From contig MKRV01000289.1 in assembly GCA_001897995.1 (NCBI GenBank), forward strand, positions 1 to 51,906: a stretch of 51,906 bases of DNA. Reading direction: 5' to 3'. The position numbers were made by a program, and so were the translations under genes. The DNA comes from Alphaproteobacteria bacterium 65-37 (lineage in GTDB: Bacteria; Pseudomonadota; Alphaproteobacteria; Reyranellales; Reyranellaceae). The notes beneath the pieces are model-generated. The model ran no database searches. It saw only the letters and a list, made by a program, of their open reading frames with translations, and was not told the DNA's origin. Below are positions 17,133 through 25,535 of this stretch, piece after piece. Positions within the stretch are counted from its first letter, which is position 1; every line of letters starts with the position of its first letter.

Positions 17133-18716
17133 TCAGATCGGTGCGATCGAGCGGAATTTCGGTGGATGGTCGTGCGGGCGGCGCGGCTGGGCGGCGTCGA
17201 GGATCTCGGTGAGGCGCTGGCGCGTGTCGCGCGGGTCGATGATGTCGTCGATGCCGAAACCTTCGGCGGCGCGCAATGCGCCGATGCGGGTACGGGTCTC
17301 GTCGATCATCTGGCGGCGGCGCGCGGCGGGATCGGGGGCGGCCTCGTACTCCTTGCGGAAGGCAACGTCGATGGCGCCCTCGATCGACATGGCGCAGATC
17401 TCGGCCGACGGCCAGGCGAGGCAGGCGTCGGCCGCGAAGGAGCGGCCGCCGCACATGGCGAAGTAGCCGAGCCCGTAGCCCTTGCGCAGCACGACCGATA
17501 TGCGCGGCACTGAGGCATGGCCCCACTCGAACACCAGCTTGGCGCTGCGCCGGCCGAGGCTGGTGCGTTCGGCACTCGAGCCGATCGAGAAGCCCGGCAC
17601 GTCGACGAAGGAGACGATGGGCAGGCCGAAAGCGTCGCAGAGCGCGATGAAATGCGCACCCTTGTCGCAGGCGTCGCTGTTGATCATGCCGCCGAGCCGC
17701 AGCGGCTGGTTGGCCATGAAGCCGACCGGCCGTCCGCCCAGCCGCGCCAGCGCCGTCACCATGTTGCCGGCAAACGTCGGCTTCAGCTCGAACAGCGTGC
17801 CGGGATCGGCCAGCTCGCGCAGGACCTTGCGCACGTCGTAGGCCTTGCGGGTCGAGACCGGCACGAGGTCGAGCAGCGCGTCGGGCGAACGGGCGAGCGG
17901 CCGCGCGTCGGCGGTCGTCTGCTGCGGTGCCCGCGCATTGGTCGGCAAATAGGAGAGAAAGCGTCGCGTCGCCGCGAAAGCATCTTCCTCGCTTTCGACG
18001 CCGAGATCGGCGAGACCCTGGCGGTCGACCTGCACGTCGGCGCCCCCCAGCTCCTGCGCGTCGATCTCCTCGCCGGTCGCCGCCTTGACCAGGGCCGGGC
18101 CCGCGATGCCCATGGTCGACAGGCCGCGCACCATCACGACGAAGTCGGCCATGCCGGCATAGTTGGTCGGGCCGGCGAAGCCCGCGCCAAGCATCAGCGC
18201 CACCATCGGCACCCAGCCCGAGGCGCGGGCGAAGTGGTGGAAGGTGGTGTTGGCGTTGGCGAAGTGCCGCGCATCCTGGCCGTCCTGGATGCGATGGCCG
18301 CCACCGTCCAGGATCATGATCAGCGGCAGGCCGCGGGTGATGGCGATCTGCAGTGAGCGCTGGACCTTGGCGCTGCCCAGCCGGCCGATGCTGCCGCCAT
18401 GCACGGCGAAATCCTGCGAAAAAACCACCACCGGTCGGCCGTCGATCGTGGCGGTGCCGGCCACGACGCCGTCGGCCGGCGACGCGGTGCGTACCGGAAA
18501 GGCGTCTGCCCCGATGCCATCGTCCTCCGCCGTCACCAGTCCGCCGAATTCGGTGAAGCTTTCGTCATCGACCAGTCGGTCGATGCGGACACGGGCGCTC
18601 AGTCGGCCGCGGCGTGCCAGTTTCTCGACGGCGGCGGCGCGGGCCTTGTCGCTCAAGCTGTCGCGCACGGCCTCGATGCGGCCGATCAGGTCGCGCATCG
18701 TCACATCACTGCTCAT
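17133..18716 (-). CDS. Acyl-CoA carboxylase carboxyltransferase (beta) subunit-like protein
   Basis: A 527-residue carboxyltransferase of the propionyl-/methylcrotonyl-CoA carboxylase beta type. The N-terminal half has ARGRLSARVRIDRLVDDESFTEFG and VVVFSQDFAVHGGSIG, and the C-terminal half has RPVGFMANQP, FVDVPGFSIGSSAE and KGYGLGYFAMCG. GAGGAGATC precedes the ATG. No biotin carboxylase or biotin-carrier subunit is encoded in the window, so it must use a distant alpha subunit or have another carboxyl or decarboxylase role. It is the last gene of a TetR-ligase-carboxyltransferase operon. Confidence 0.88.
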   Translation of the reverse strand: MSSDVTMRDLIGRIEAVRDSLSDKARAAAVEKLARRGRLSARVRIDRLVDDESFTEFGGLVTAEDDGIGADAFPVRTASPADGVVAGTATIDGRPVVVFSQDFAVHGGSIGRLGSAKVQRSLQIAITRGLPLIMILDGGGHRIQDGQDARHFANANTTFHHFARASGWVPMVALMLGAGFAGPTNYAGMADFVVMVRGLSTMGIAGPALVKAATGEEIDAQELGGADVQVDRQGLADLGVESEEDAFAATRRFLSYLPTNARAPQQTTADARPLARSPDALLDLVPVSTRKAYDVRKVLRELADPGTLFELKPTFAGNMVTALARLGGRPVGFMANQPLRLGGMINSDACDKGAHFIALCDAFGLPIVSFVDVPGFSIGSSAERTSLGRRSAKLVFEWGHASVPRISVVLRKGYGLGYFAMCGGRSFAADACLAWPSAEICAMSIEGAIDVAFRKEYEAAPDPAARRRQMIDETRTRIGALRAAEGFGIDDIIDPRDTRQRLTEILDAAQPRRPHDHPPKFRSIAPI

Positions 18717-18734
18717 GATGATCTCCTCGATAAG

Positions 18735-20324
18735 TCAGGACAGGCGCTCGCGTCGGATGCGGATGCCCGCAGCCTCGCGGTCCCAGGTATCGGCGGTGAC
18801 GCCGTCGGCGCGCAGCAAATGCTTCTCCACCTTCTGCGTCGGCGTCTTGGGCAAAGCCGGCAGCACGCGCACGAAGCGCGGCACCATGAAGTGGGCCATG
18901 CGCGGCTGCAGGAAGCGCAGCAACTCGGCCGGGTCGATGGTGGTGCCTTCGACGGGCGCGACCACCGCCAGCACCTCGTCCTCGCCATGCTCCGACGGCA
19001 CGGCCACCGCGGCGGCCTCGCGCACGGCGGGATGTGCCATCAGCTCGGCCTCGACCTCGAAGGAGGAAATGTTCTCGCCGCGACGGCGGATCGCGTCCTT
19101 CATGCGGTCGACGAAGAAGAAGTTGCCGGCCTCGTCGCGACGGAAGGCGTCGCCGGTATGGAACCAGCCGTTGCGCCAGGCGCGGGCGGTGGCTTCCGGA
19201 TTGTTGTGATAGCCGTGATTCATCGCCCACGGCACGTCGGTGCGGACGATCAGTTCGCCGATCGCGCCCGGCGCGACCTCGCAGTCGTGCTCGTCGACAA
19301 TGCGGGCCTCGACGCCCTCGCGCGGCCGGCCGCAGGTGCCGCGTACGGTCGGGTTGCGCTCCGAGATCAGCGGGCAGGAGGTCTCGGTCATGTTGAAGGT
19401 GGTGTAGATGTCGACGCCGAAACGGTCAGCGAAGAGCTGGGCATCGTCGCTGAGCGGCACCACCACGGCCTTCTTCAGCGTGTGGTCGCGGTCGCGCGGC
19501 CCGGGCGGCGCCTTCAGCAGGAAGGGCACCATCGCGCCCAGCAGGGTGAGGCAGGTCGTGCCGGTGGCACGCACCGTGTCCCAGAAGGAACTGGTGTCGA
19601 AGGCCTCGACCAGTGCGATCGAGCCGCCACAGACCAGCATGCGATAGACCGCACCGGTGCCGCCGGCATGGAACAACGGCAGATTAACCATGTTCCGGTC
19701 GTCGGCGGTGTAGGCATAGAGGGCATGCGCCACCGACGTCGTCTGTAGATACGAGCAGAGCACGCCCTTCGAGGGGCCGGTCGTGCCCGAGGTGTAGATC
19801 ACGCACTGTGTGTCCCACGGCATGATCTCGCGCGCCGGCGGCGCGGGACGCTCGCCGGGCAGGCGCAGCGCCGCCGGGCCGTCGACTGCGATGCGGCGCA
19901 GCAAGGCGCCCCCGAGATCGATGCCGTCGAGCCGCGGCAGCAGATCGGGATGGCCGGCAATCAGGCGTGCCCCGGAGAGGCGCACGGCATGTTCCAGCAG
20001 CGTGCCGCGATAGGCGAGATTGAGCGGCACGTAGACCGCACCCAGATAATTGACGGCGAGCCAGAGGCGGAGCGCCTCCGGTCCATTGGGCAGCCAGGTG
20101 AGCACTGCATCGTCTTGCTGTACGCCTTCTCTTTGCAGGGCCGCGGCGGTTTCGACGACGATGCGATGCAGTTCGGCATAGGTCCAGGCGAGGCCGGTCG
20201 CGGCGAACTGCACGAAGATCTTGTCGGGTGTTTCGCGGGCGCGGCGGTCGAGCAGGGGGCGCAGCACGCTTGCGTCCGGCCGCGGGATGCGCGGATCGCG
20301 CCAGGATGTCTGTGCCGCCGTCAT
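18735..20324 (-). CDS. AMP-binding acyl-CoA synthetase/ligase
   Basis: A 529-residue ANL-superfamily enzyme that adenylates a carboxylic acid and transfers it to CoA. The P-loop-like motif is YTSGTTGPSKG, the A5 region is YTTFNMTETSCP, A7 is HTGDAFRRDEAGNFFFVDRMKDAIRRRGENISSFEVE, and the catalytic Lys lies in TPTQKVEKHLL. The pattern is of CaiC/FadD-like medium- or aromatic-acid ligases. Its ATG overlaps the TetR stop (ATGA), and a carboxyltransferase gene follows, suggesting an acid to acyl-CoA to carboxylated acyl-CoA route. Confidence 0.9.
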   Translation of the reverse strand: MTAAQTSWRDPRIPRPDASVLRPLLDRRARETPDKIFVQFAATGLAWTYAELHRIVVETAAALQREGVQQDDAVLTWLPNGPEALRLWLAVNYLGAVYVPLNLAYRGTLLEHAVRLSGARLIAGHPDLLPRLDGIDLGGALLRRIAVDGPAALRLPGERPAPPAREIMPWDTQCVIYTSGTTGPSKGVLCSYLQTTSVAHALYAYTADDRNMVNLPLFHAGGTGAVYRMLVCGGSIALVEAFDTSSFWDTVRATGTTCLTLLGAMVPFLLKAPPGPRDRDHTLKKAVVVPLSDDAQLFADRFGVDIYTTFNMTETSCPLISERNPTVRGTCGRPREGVEARIVDEHDCEVAPGAIGELIVRTDVPWAMNHGYHNNPEATARAWRNGWFHTGDAFRRDEAGNFFFVDRMKDAIRRRGENISSFEVEAELMAHPAVREAAAVAVPSEHGEDEVLAVVAPVEGTTIDPAELLRFLQPRMAHFMVPRFVRVLPALPKTPTQKVEKHLLRADGVTADTWDREAAGIRIRRERLS

Positions 20325-20962
20325 CGTGTCACCGTTCGTGGCCGCGGCAGCCGCGCCAGCAGCAGGGCCTTGGACTTGGCGAGGCCGCTCGCCGAGCGGT
20401 CCATCAGGTATTGCACCATCAGGCCGCGCATGGCGGCCAGCAGGAAGGAGGCTTCGGCCGCACAGTCGGCCGAGCGGGCGATCTCGCCGCGCCGTCGCGC
20501 CTCGCGCAGATCGGCGGCGAGACCGTCGCGCCAGCGGCCGGCGACCTGGGCCACCAGCGGCTGCAGTTCGGGCAGGCCGAACATCGATTCGGTGTAGATC
20601 GAGTAGAGCGCCGCCGTCGCCGCGGCGTTGCGGTCGGCGCTGCCGAGATGGGCGTCGATCCGCAGCTTTACGGCGGCAAGGCCTGCCACGCCATCGAGAT
20701 GTCTCGCGAGATAGGCCTGGAACCAGCCATCCATCGATTCGAGCAGCGCCCGCACCAACCCGACCTTGCTGCCGAAGCGTTCCACCGGCAGGCCACGGCT
20801 GTAGCCCGCGGCCACGCCGACGTCGGCGAGGCTGGTGCCGGCAACGCCGCGCTCGGCAATCAGGCGCTCGGCGGCGCGCAGCATGCGGTTGTCCGATTCG
20901 CGGCGCCGGGTCGCCTGCGTGCGCCGCGGCGCGGCCGTCGTTTCGTCGGTCGATAGGATCAA
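20321..20962 (-). CDS. TetR-family transcriptional regulator
   Basis: A 213-residue regulator with an N-terminal helix-turn-helix (about residues 24-70: RMLRAAERLIAERGVAGTSLADVGVAAGYSRGLPVERFGSK) and a hydrophobic ligand-binding C-terminal domain. The best start is a TTG at 20962 preceded by GAGGAAGGG; no better in-frame ATG precedes the HTH. A perfect 18-base palindrome lies 20 bases upstream of the start, pointing to autorepression. It is coupled to the downstream ligase gene and probably senses the acid or acyl-CoA handled by that operon. Confidence 0.9.
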   Translation of the reverse strand: MILSTDETTAAPRRTQATRRRESDNRMLRAAERLIAERGVAGTSLADVGVAAGYSRGLPVERFGSKVGLVRALLESMDGWFQAYLARHLDGVAGLAAVKLRIDAHLGSADRNAAATAALYSIYTESMFGLPELQPLVAQVAGRWRDGLAADLREARRRGEIARSADCAAEASFLLAAMRGLMVQYLMDRSASGLAKSKALLLARLPRPRTVTR

Positions 20963-20981
20963 GGCCCTTCCTCAGAAACTC

Positions 20982-20999
20982 ACTTGCTAACTAGCAAGT
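20982..20999. promoter_or_regulatory. Palindromic operator for the TetR regulator
   Basis: ACTTGCTA-AC-TAGCAAGT is a perfect inverted repeat with eight-base arms and a two-base centre, the usual TetR-family operator size. It lies in the 83-base gap between the TetR gene and the divergent Bug-receptor gene. Its TTGCTA (20984-20989) is also the -35 of a candidate promoter for the receptor gene, with TGTAAT at 21007-21012 after 17 bases. One repressor could therefore control both directions. Confidence 0.75.
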
Positions 21000-21045
21000 A
21001 TCTTCCTGTAATCGAACCGGCAAGACAAGAACGACGGAGGAGAGG

Positions 21046-22035
21046 ATGAGCGGAATTCCGTTTCCGGGGCGACGCGGTTTCCTGGCGGGAGGCGCGGCGG
21101 CCATGGCCCTCGCGACGGTGCCTGTGCGGGCGAGCGAATGGCCGGCCAAGCCGGTGCGATTCGTCTGCGGCTATGCTGCCGGTGGTCTCACCGACCTGTT
21201 CGCCCGGCTCGCCGCCGAATATCTGACGACGAAGTACAAGCAGCCCTTCGTGGTCGAGAACAAGACCGGCGCCGGCTCCATCATCGCCGCCGACATGGTC
21301 GCCAAGTCACCGGCCGACGGTTACACGATCCTGTTCACGAACTCGACGGCGATGTTCCAGAACCAGGTCATCTTCAAGAGCGTGCCCTACGATACGGCGA
21401 AGGATTTCGTGCCGGTGTCCATGTTGTCGGCCGGCAAGGTGCCGCTCTGCGTGCACAAGTCGGTGCCGGGCGGTGGTCTTGCCGGTTTGGTCGCCCACGC
21501 GAAGGCCAACAAGACCAGCTTCGGCACGACGGGCATCGGCTCGCTGGCCCATGTCTTCTGCATGAAGCTGAACGAAACCTTCGGCATCGAGATGGAGCCG
21601 GTGCACTATCGGGGCGAGGCGCCGATGTGGGCCGATCTCTCGGCCGGCGTGACGCAGGCCGCCTGTTCGACCCTGCAGGGCGCCTCGGCCGCGATCCAGG
21701 CCGGGAATGCCCGGCCGGTCGCGGTTCCGTCGAAGACACGCTCGCGCCGCCTGCCCGAGGTCGCGACCTTCCATGAGCAGGGGGCGACGCATCCCTACTT
21801 CCTGCTGGAGAGCATGGTGTGCTGTGTGGCGCCGACCGGTACGCCGCAGCCGATCGTTGAGGCATTGTCGGCCGGCTTGGTCGCCCTGAACGACGAGCCG
21901 CGCATGAAGGACTTCGTCGACAAGTTCGGCCTCGATCAGGGCGCGCAGAGCCGGCAGGACTTTGCCGGCTTCATCCGCGACATGGGCCCGTTGCTCACCC
22001 GGGCCGTGCAGGAGCTGAACATTACCCCGCAATAG
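21046..22035 (+). CDS. Bug-family (TctC-like) tripartite transporter solute receptor
   Basis: A 329-residue periplasmic binding protein. The N terminus GRRGFLAGGAAAMALATVPVRA is a signal peptide with a twin-arginine-like start. The mature part opens WPAKPVRFVCGYAAGGLTDLFAR, with VVENKTGAGSIIAADMVAKSPADGYT as the Bug signature. GGAGGAGAGG precedes the ATG. No TctA/TctB membrane genes are near, as is common for orphan Bug receptors. The shared operator with the TetR/acyl-CoA ligase operon suggests it captures the acid that the operon activates. Confidence 0.92.
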   Translation: MSGIPFPGRRGFLAGGAAAMALATVPVRASEWPAKPVRFVCGYAAGGLTDLFARLAAEYLTTKYKQPFVVENKTGAGSIIAADMVAKSPADGYTILFTNSTAMFQNQVIFKSVPYDTAKDFVPVSMLSAGKVPLCVHKSVPGGGLAGLVAHAKANKTSFGTTGIGSLAHVFCMKLNETFGIEMEPVHYRGEAPMWADLSAGVTQAACSTLQGASAAIQAGNARPVAVPSKTRSRRLPEVATFHEQGATHPYFLLESMVCCVAPTGTPQPIVEALSAGLVALNDEPRMKDFVDKFGLDQGAQSRQDFAGFIRDMGPLLTRAVQELNITPQ

Positions 22036-22112
22036 CGGCCCGGCTTTTGGCCGTCGGGAGTCGTCAACCCGGGACGATAGCATGCTATGGTCCGCCAAAC
22101 GGAGAGCAGACC

Positions 22113-22379
22113 ATGAAAGTGAACGTCGAAGTGACCTGCACCCCCGAAGAAGCCCGTGCCTTCTTTGGCCTGCCGGATATCAAGCCGATGCAGGATCGCA
22201 TCATGGGCGAGATCGAAGATCGTCTGCGCTCCAGCCTGAACTCGATGAACCCGGAGACGGTGTTCAAGACCTGGCTGCCGGCCTCCATGCAGGGCATGGA
22301 ACAGATGCAGCAGATGCAGCAGGTTTTCTGGAATCAGCTCGCCAACATCGCGAGCGGTAGCGGCGGCAAGAAGGAATAG
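22113..22379 (+). CDS. DUF6489-like small protein
   Basis: An 88-residue soluble protein starting MKVNVEVTCTPEEARAFFGLPDI, which I recognise as the DUF6489-type family common in alphaproteobacteria. The C-terminal half has a Met/Gln-rich run (MQGMEQMQQMQQVFWNQL) likely to be helical. GGAGAG precedes the ATG, and a longer in-frame start lacks support. It lies seven bases ahead of the ferredoxin gene, so the two are co-transcribed. Its function is unknown. Confidence 0.8.
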   Translation: MKVNVEVTCTPEEARAFFGLPDIKPMQDRIMGEIEDRLRSSLNSMNPETVFKTWLPASMQGMEQMQQMQQVFWNQLANIASGSGGKKE

Positions 22380-22386
22380 GGCAGTC

Positions 22387-22773
22387 ATGAGCCAGCGTAA
22401 CCAGCCAGCCGATCCCAAGCCCTACTACGAAGCCCACGTCTTCTGCTGCACCAACCGCCGCCCGGCCGGCCATCCTCGCGGCTGCTGCGCCGAGAGGGGA
22501 GGCGAGGCGCTGCGCGATCACATGAAGAGCCGCGCCAAGGCGCTCGGCCTCAAGAACGTGCGGATCAACAATGCCGGCTGTCTCGACCGCTGCGAGCTGG
22601 GGCCGACCCTGGTGATCTATCCGGAAGGCATTTGGTACTCGGCACCGACCAAGGAAGACATCGACGAGATCCTGGAAACCCACCTGGTGAAGGGTGGGCG
22701 AGTCGAGCGGTTGATGCTGCAGCCCAATGAAAAGCTGCCGTCGGACCGCAAGGGGGCGACGGAAGCGGCGTAG
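22387..22773 (+). CDS. Thioredoxin-like [2Fe-2S] ferredoxin
   Basis: A 128-residue protein of the Shethna/NuoE-like thioredoxin-fold [2Fe-2S] family. Cysteines lie in the first strand (HVFCCTNRR), in GHPRGCCAERGG, and in the later NNAGCLDRCELGPTLVIYPEGIWY, which is the conserved second cluster-binding half. Such proteins act as small electron carriers. The gene follows the DUF6489-like gene, and its stop is three bases from the stop of a convergent gene whose product has the same type of domain. Confidence 0.9.
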   Translation: MSQRNQPADPKPYYEAHVFCCTNRRPAGHPRGCCAERGGEALRDHMKSRAKALGLKNVRINNAGCLDRCELGPTLVIYPEGIWYSAPTKEDIDEILETHLVKGGRVERLMLQPNEKLPSDRKGATEAA

Positions 22774-22776
22774 CTT

Positions 22777-23523
22777 TCAGCCGCGCAGTCGCTGTTTCGT
22801 GCCGGTCGGCAGGTAGGCGAGGTCCTCGACGATATCGCCGCGCAGCAGGTGCTCTTCGACGATGCGGTCGATGCCGGCTTCGTCGACGCCGCCATAATAG
22901 GTGCCCTCCGGCCAGACCTGCAGAACCGGCGCCAGCGAACAGGGGCCGAGGCAGCTCGTCTTGGCGCTCATCGTGCCCTCGCCGGAGGTGCGCAGGGAAA
23001 GACGCTTCTGCTCGTTGCGCAGATGACCCCAGATCGTCTCGGCGCCGGCGCGAATGCAGGGACCACCCTGGCAGACCAGCACACGGCGACGCTGCGCCGG
23101 CACGACCGAGCCTTCGAGCGGCGGCGGTGCCTCCACTTTCTCGACCGCGGTCGTTTCCGCCTCGGCGGTATCGATGACGATGGCCAGCAGCTCGCGCATG
23201 GGGGCCTGCCGGCTGAAGGGCGGAGCGATGCGGATCTCGGGCCAGGGCCGGGAATCGCCTCCCTGCCAGCGTTGCAACGAACGCTTCACGCCGAGGAGGA
23301 AGCTCGGCTCGACGGGCACGAGGATCGGCACGATCAGAACGGGCTCCGGCGTTGCGATCAGCGTCTCGATCGCCGATCGCAGGGAGGGCGAGCCTTCCTC
23401 GGCAAAAGCGAAAAGCGCGTCGGCGACGTCCGGCAACGAGGTGGCCTGATCGCGCAAAGCTTCCATTTCGCGCAAAGCCGCGCCGGTCGCAGCCGAGCGC
23501 GCGAGCAGCAGGATACGCTTCAT
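22777..23523 (-). CDS. CbiX-like domain fused to thioredoxin-like [2Fe-2S] ferredoxin domain
   Basis: A 248-residue two-domain protein. Residues about 1-125 resemble CbiX/SirB sirohydrochlorin chelatases (VLIVPILVPVEPSFLLGVKRSL, then APPFSRQAPMRELL), but the start MKRILLLARSAATGAAL lacks the usual GHGS-type motif, so chelatase activity is uncertain. Residues about 150-248 form a ferredoxin domain: RVLVCQGGPCIRAGAETIW, TSCLGPCSLAPVLQVWPEGTYYGGV. I chose the ATG at 23523; longer forms overlap the HAD gene. Similar fusions with [2Fe-2S] CbiX occur in tetrapyrrole metal insertion, so a cobalt or iron-tetrapyrrole role is possible. Confidence 0.78.
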   Translation of the reverse strand: MKRILLLARSAATGAALREMEALRDQATSLPDVADALFAFAEEGSPSLRSAIETLIATPEPVLIVPILVPVEPSFLLGVKRSLQRWQGGDSRPWPEIRIAPPFSRQAPMRELLAIVIDTAEAETTAVEKVEAPPPLEGSVVPAQRRRVLVCQGGPCIRAGAETIWGHLRNEQKRLSLRTSGEGTMSAKTSCLGPCSLAPVLQVWPEGTYYGGVDEAGIDRIVEEHLLRGDIVEDLAYLPTGTKQRLRG

Positions 23524-23546
23524 GCGAGGGCCTATGGCGGAATAGC

Positions 23547-24269
23547 CTACTCGACCAGTTCGGCCAGCCGCTTGATGATGCGGGTGGGCTGGGCGGTGGC
23601 GTTGGCGGGAATGCCGGCGCCGAACGGGTCGTACCAGATGCCGCACATGCCGAGCGCCTGCGGCGCCACGACTTCCCATTCGTAGTTGTCGCCGACCATC
23701 CAGGCCTCACCGGGATCGACGGCCAGCCGCTCCAGCGCATGGCGGTAGACGGCGAGCTCGGGCTTGCCTTGGCCGAACTCGCCCTCGATCTGGATGTGAT
23801 GGAAGCGATGCGCGAGCTCGAAGCGCTCGATCTTGGCGCGCTGCGTTTCCGAGGCGCCGTTGGTCACCAACGCCAGCCGCACACCCGCGTCGCGCAGCGC
23901 ATCGACTGTGGCATGCGCGTCGGGATACAGGCGGTATTCCTGGCGGCGCAGCTCGGTGAAGGCGTCGGCGATGCGGTCGGCCAAAGCGTCGTCGGAGCGG
24001 CCGAGCTTGGCGAGGCCACGACGCACCGAGTGCCGGCGAGCGCCGGGGATGTCGAGCCGCCACTTGGCGGCGGCGAGGGGGTCGCTCCAGAAGGCGCGCG
24101 CTTCCTCCATGACCGCCGCACGCACGCGCTCGATGGCGGCGGGTTCGTGGGCGTCGAGATGGGCGGCAAAAACCTTGAGCAGGCGCGTCCAGGCCTCCTC
24201 GGGCTGGGCATAGGCGCGAATCAACGTGTCGTCGAGATCGAACAGGATGGCGCGCGGCAGCTTGGTCAT
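23547..24269 (-). CDS. HAD-family hydrolase
   Basis: A 240-residue haloacid-dehalogenase-like phosphatase. Motif I is ILFDLDDTLI, motif II LALVTNGASE, motif III GKPELAVY, and motif IV MVGDNYEWEV. The helical cap between motifs I and II marks subfamily I (YjjG/GPH-like). It lies 31 bases upstream-to-downstream of the PBP activator gene on the same strand. The phosphorylated substrate is not predictable. Confidence 0.92.
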   Translation of the reverse strand: MTKLPRAILFDLDDTLIRAYAQPEEAWTRLLKVFAAHLDAHEPAAIERVRAAVMEEARAFWSDPLAAAKWRLDIPGARRHSVRRGLAKLGRSDDALADRIADAFTELRRQEYRLYPDAHATVDALRDAGVRLALVTNGASETQRAKIERFELAHRFHHIQIEGEFGQGKPELAVYRHALERLAVDPGEAWMVGDNYEWEVVAPQALGMCGIWYDPFGAGIPANATAQPTRIIKRLAELVE

Positions 24270-24300
24270 CGTCGGCTGAAAGGAACGAGTCGTGGAGACG

Positions 24301-25488
24301 TCAGAAGGTCGGCCGTTCGGCGAAACCCGTCGGGGCAGGGCTCACCACCACGGTGCGGTCGCCGCCCTGAATCTCGATCACCGCCAGCGCGCGTTCCGAG
24401 CGGCCGTCGGGGAAGAAGCGGAAGGCGCCGTCGATGCCGGACCAGCCGTTGGGATTGGTGATCGCCTCGGCCGAGAAGTCGCCGCCCGCCTTCTGGCGCG
24501 CGAGATGGCCGGCCAGCGCGACCGCGTCGTAGGCAAGCGTCGCCAGACGATGCGGTGGCTTGCCGTAGGTCGACAGGAAGCGGCGCTCGAAATCGGCGCG
24601 GCGCGCCGGATCGGGCGCGGCATACCAGGCACCACGCAGCATGGTCTCGCTGCCGACCCCGGGCGTGTCCCACACGCCGGTGCCGATGAACTGCACGGCC
24701 TTGCCGTCGATGCCGGCGGTGGCCAGGGCGGCCAGCACTGCCGACACGCGCGGCGGCGCGACCGGCACGAGGACGGCGACCTTGCTGTCGCCCTTGACCT
24801 CGTCGGCGAGGCGGCGTGCCGGCGTGGCGAGGTCGGTGGCGTTGGCGTCGAAGAACTCCACGCCGACCACCGAGCCGCCGCGGACGGCGACGTGGCTTTC
24901 GAGCGTGCGCACCATCTGTTCGCCATAGGAGGTCTGCGGCGCGAAGGCCGCAAAGCGGCGGATGCCCGATTCGACGGCCTTGTCGACGACACGGCGCACC
25001 TGCGGCGGGGCCGCGATTCCCATGATCCAGACGCCGCGCTGTGCGACCTGCTCGTCGTTGGAGAAGGAAATGACGTTGGCGCCGCCCTGGTTCACCAGCG
25101 GCACGAGGGCCGTGGCCGACGTGCCGTAGAGCGGCCCGAGCACCAGCGCTGCACCGTCGGTGCGTGCTTTGCGGTAGGACTGGACGGCGGCGTCGGCACT
25201 GTCGCCGCTGTCGTAGGCGGCGAGCGCCAGCTCCTTGGCACCGGTGTCGAACAGCGCCATTTCGGCGGCTTGCTGCATTTGCTGGCCGATCGGCGCGGCG
25301 CGGCCGCTCAACGGCAGCAGGAGGGCGATGCGGGTCTTTCCGGAGGCGGTCGTCGGCGATCCCACAGTTGGCGCAGTCGTGGTGAGCGGAGCAGGCGTGC
25401 TAGTCTTCGGTGACCCGCCGCAGGCGCCCAGCAGGAAGGCAGAGACGGCGAGTGCGAAAAGAGACCTACGCATCATCGGGCGCATCAT
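24301..25488 (-). CDS. Penicillin-binding protein activator, LpoA-like lipoprotein
   Basis: A 395-residue periplasmic-binding-protein-like lipoprotein. The signal peptide ends SAFLLGACGG with the lipobox Cys. The body starts IALLLPLSGRAAPIGQQMQQAAEMALFD and continues ALVLGPLYGTSATALVPLVNQ and GVWDTPGVGSETML, as in the alphaproteobacterial proteins next to rsmI that resemble LpoA and leucine-binding receptors. Several in-frame ATGs (25488, 25476, 25473) precede the signal peptide and none has a strong Shine-Dalgarno site, so the exact start is uncertain. It is divergent from rsmI, the conserved arrangement. Confidence 0.87.
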   Translation of the reverse strand: MMRPMMRRSLFALAVSAFLLGACGGSPKTSTPAPLTTTAPTVGSPTTASGKTRIALLLPLSGRAAPIGQQMQQAAEMALFDTGAKELALAAYDSGDSADAAVQSYRKARTDGAALVLGPLYGTSATALVPLVNQGGANVISFSNDEQVAQRGVWIMGIAAPPQVRRVVDKAVESGIRRFAAFAPQTSYGEQMVRTLESHVAVRGGSVVGVEFFDANATDLATPARRLADEVKGDSKVAVLVPVAPPRVSAVLAALATAGIDGKAVQFIGTGVWDTPGVGSETMLRGAWYAAPDPARRADFERRFLSTYGKPPHRLATLAYDAVALAGHLARQKAGGDFSAEAITNPNGWSGIDGAFRFFPDGRSERALAVIEIQGGDRTVVVSPAPTGFAERPTF

Positions 25489-25535
25489 CGGTGCGAAACT
25501 CCGGCAAACGGCGCGAGAGAAAGGGAACGGACGGT

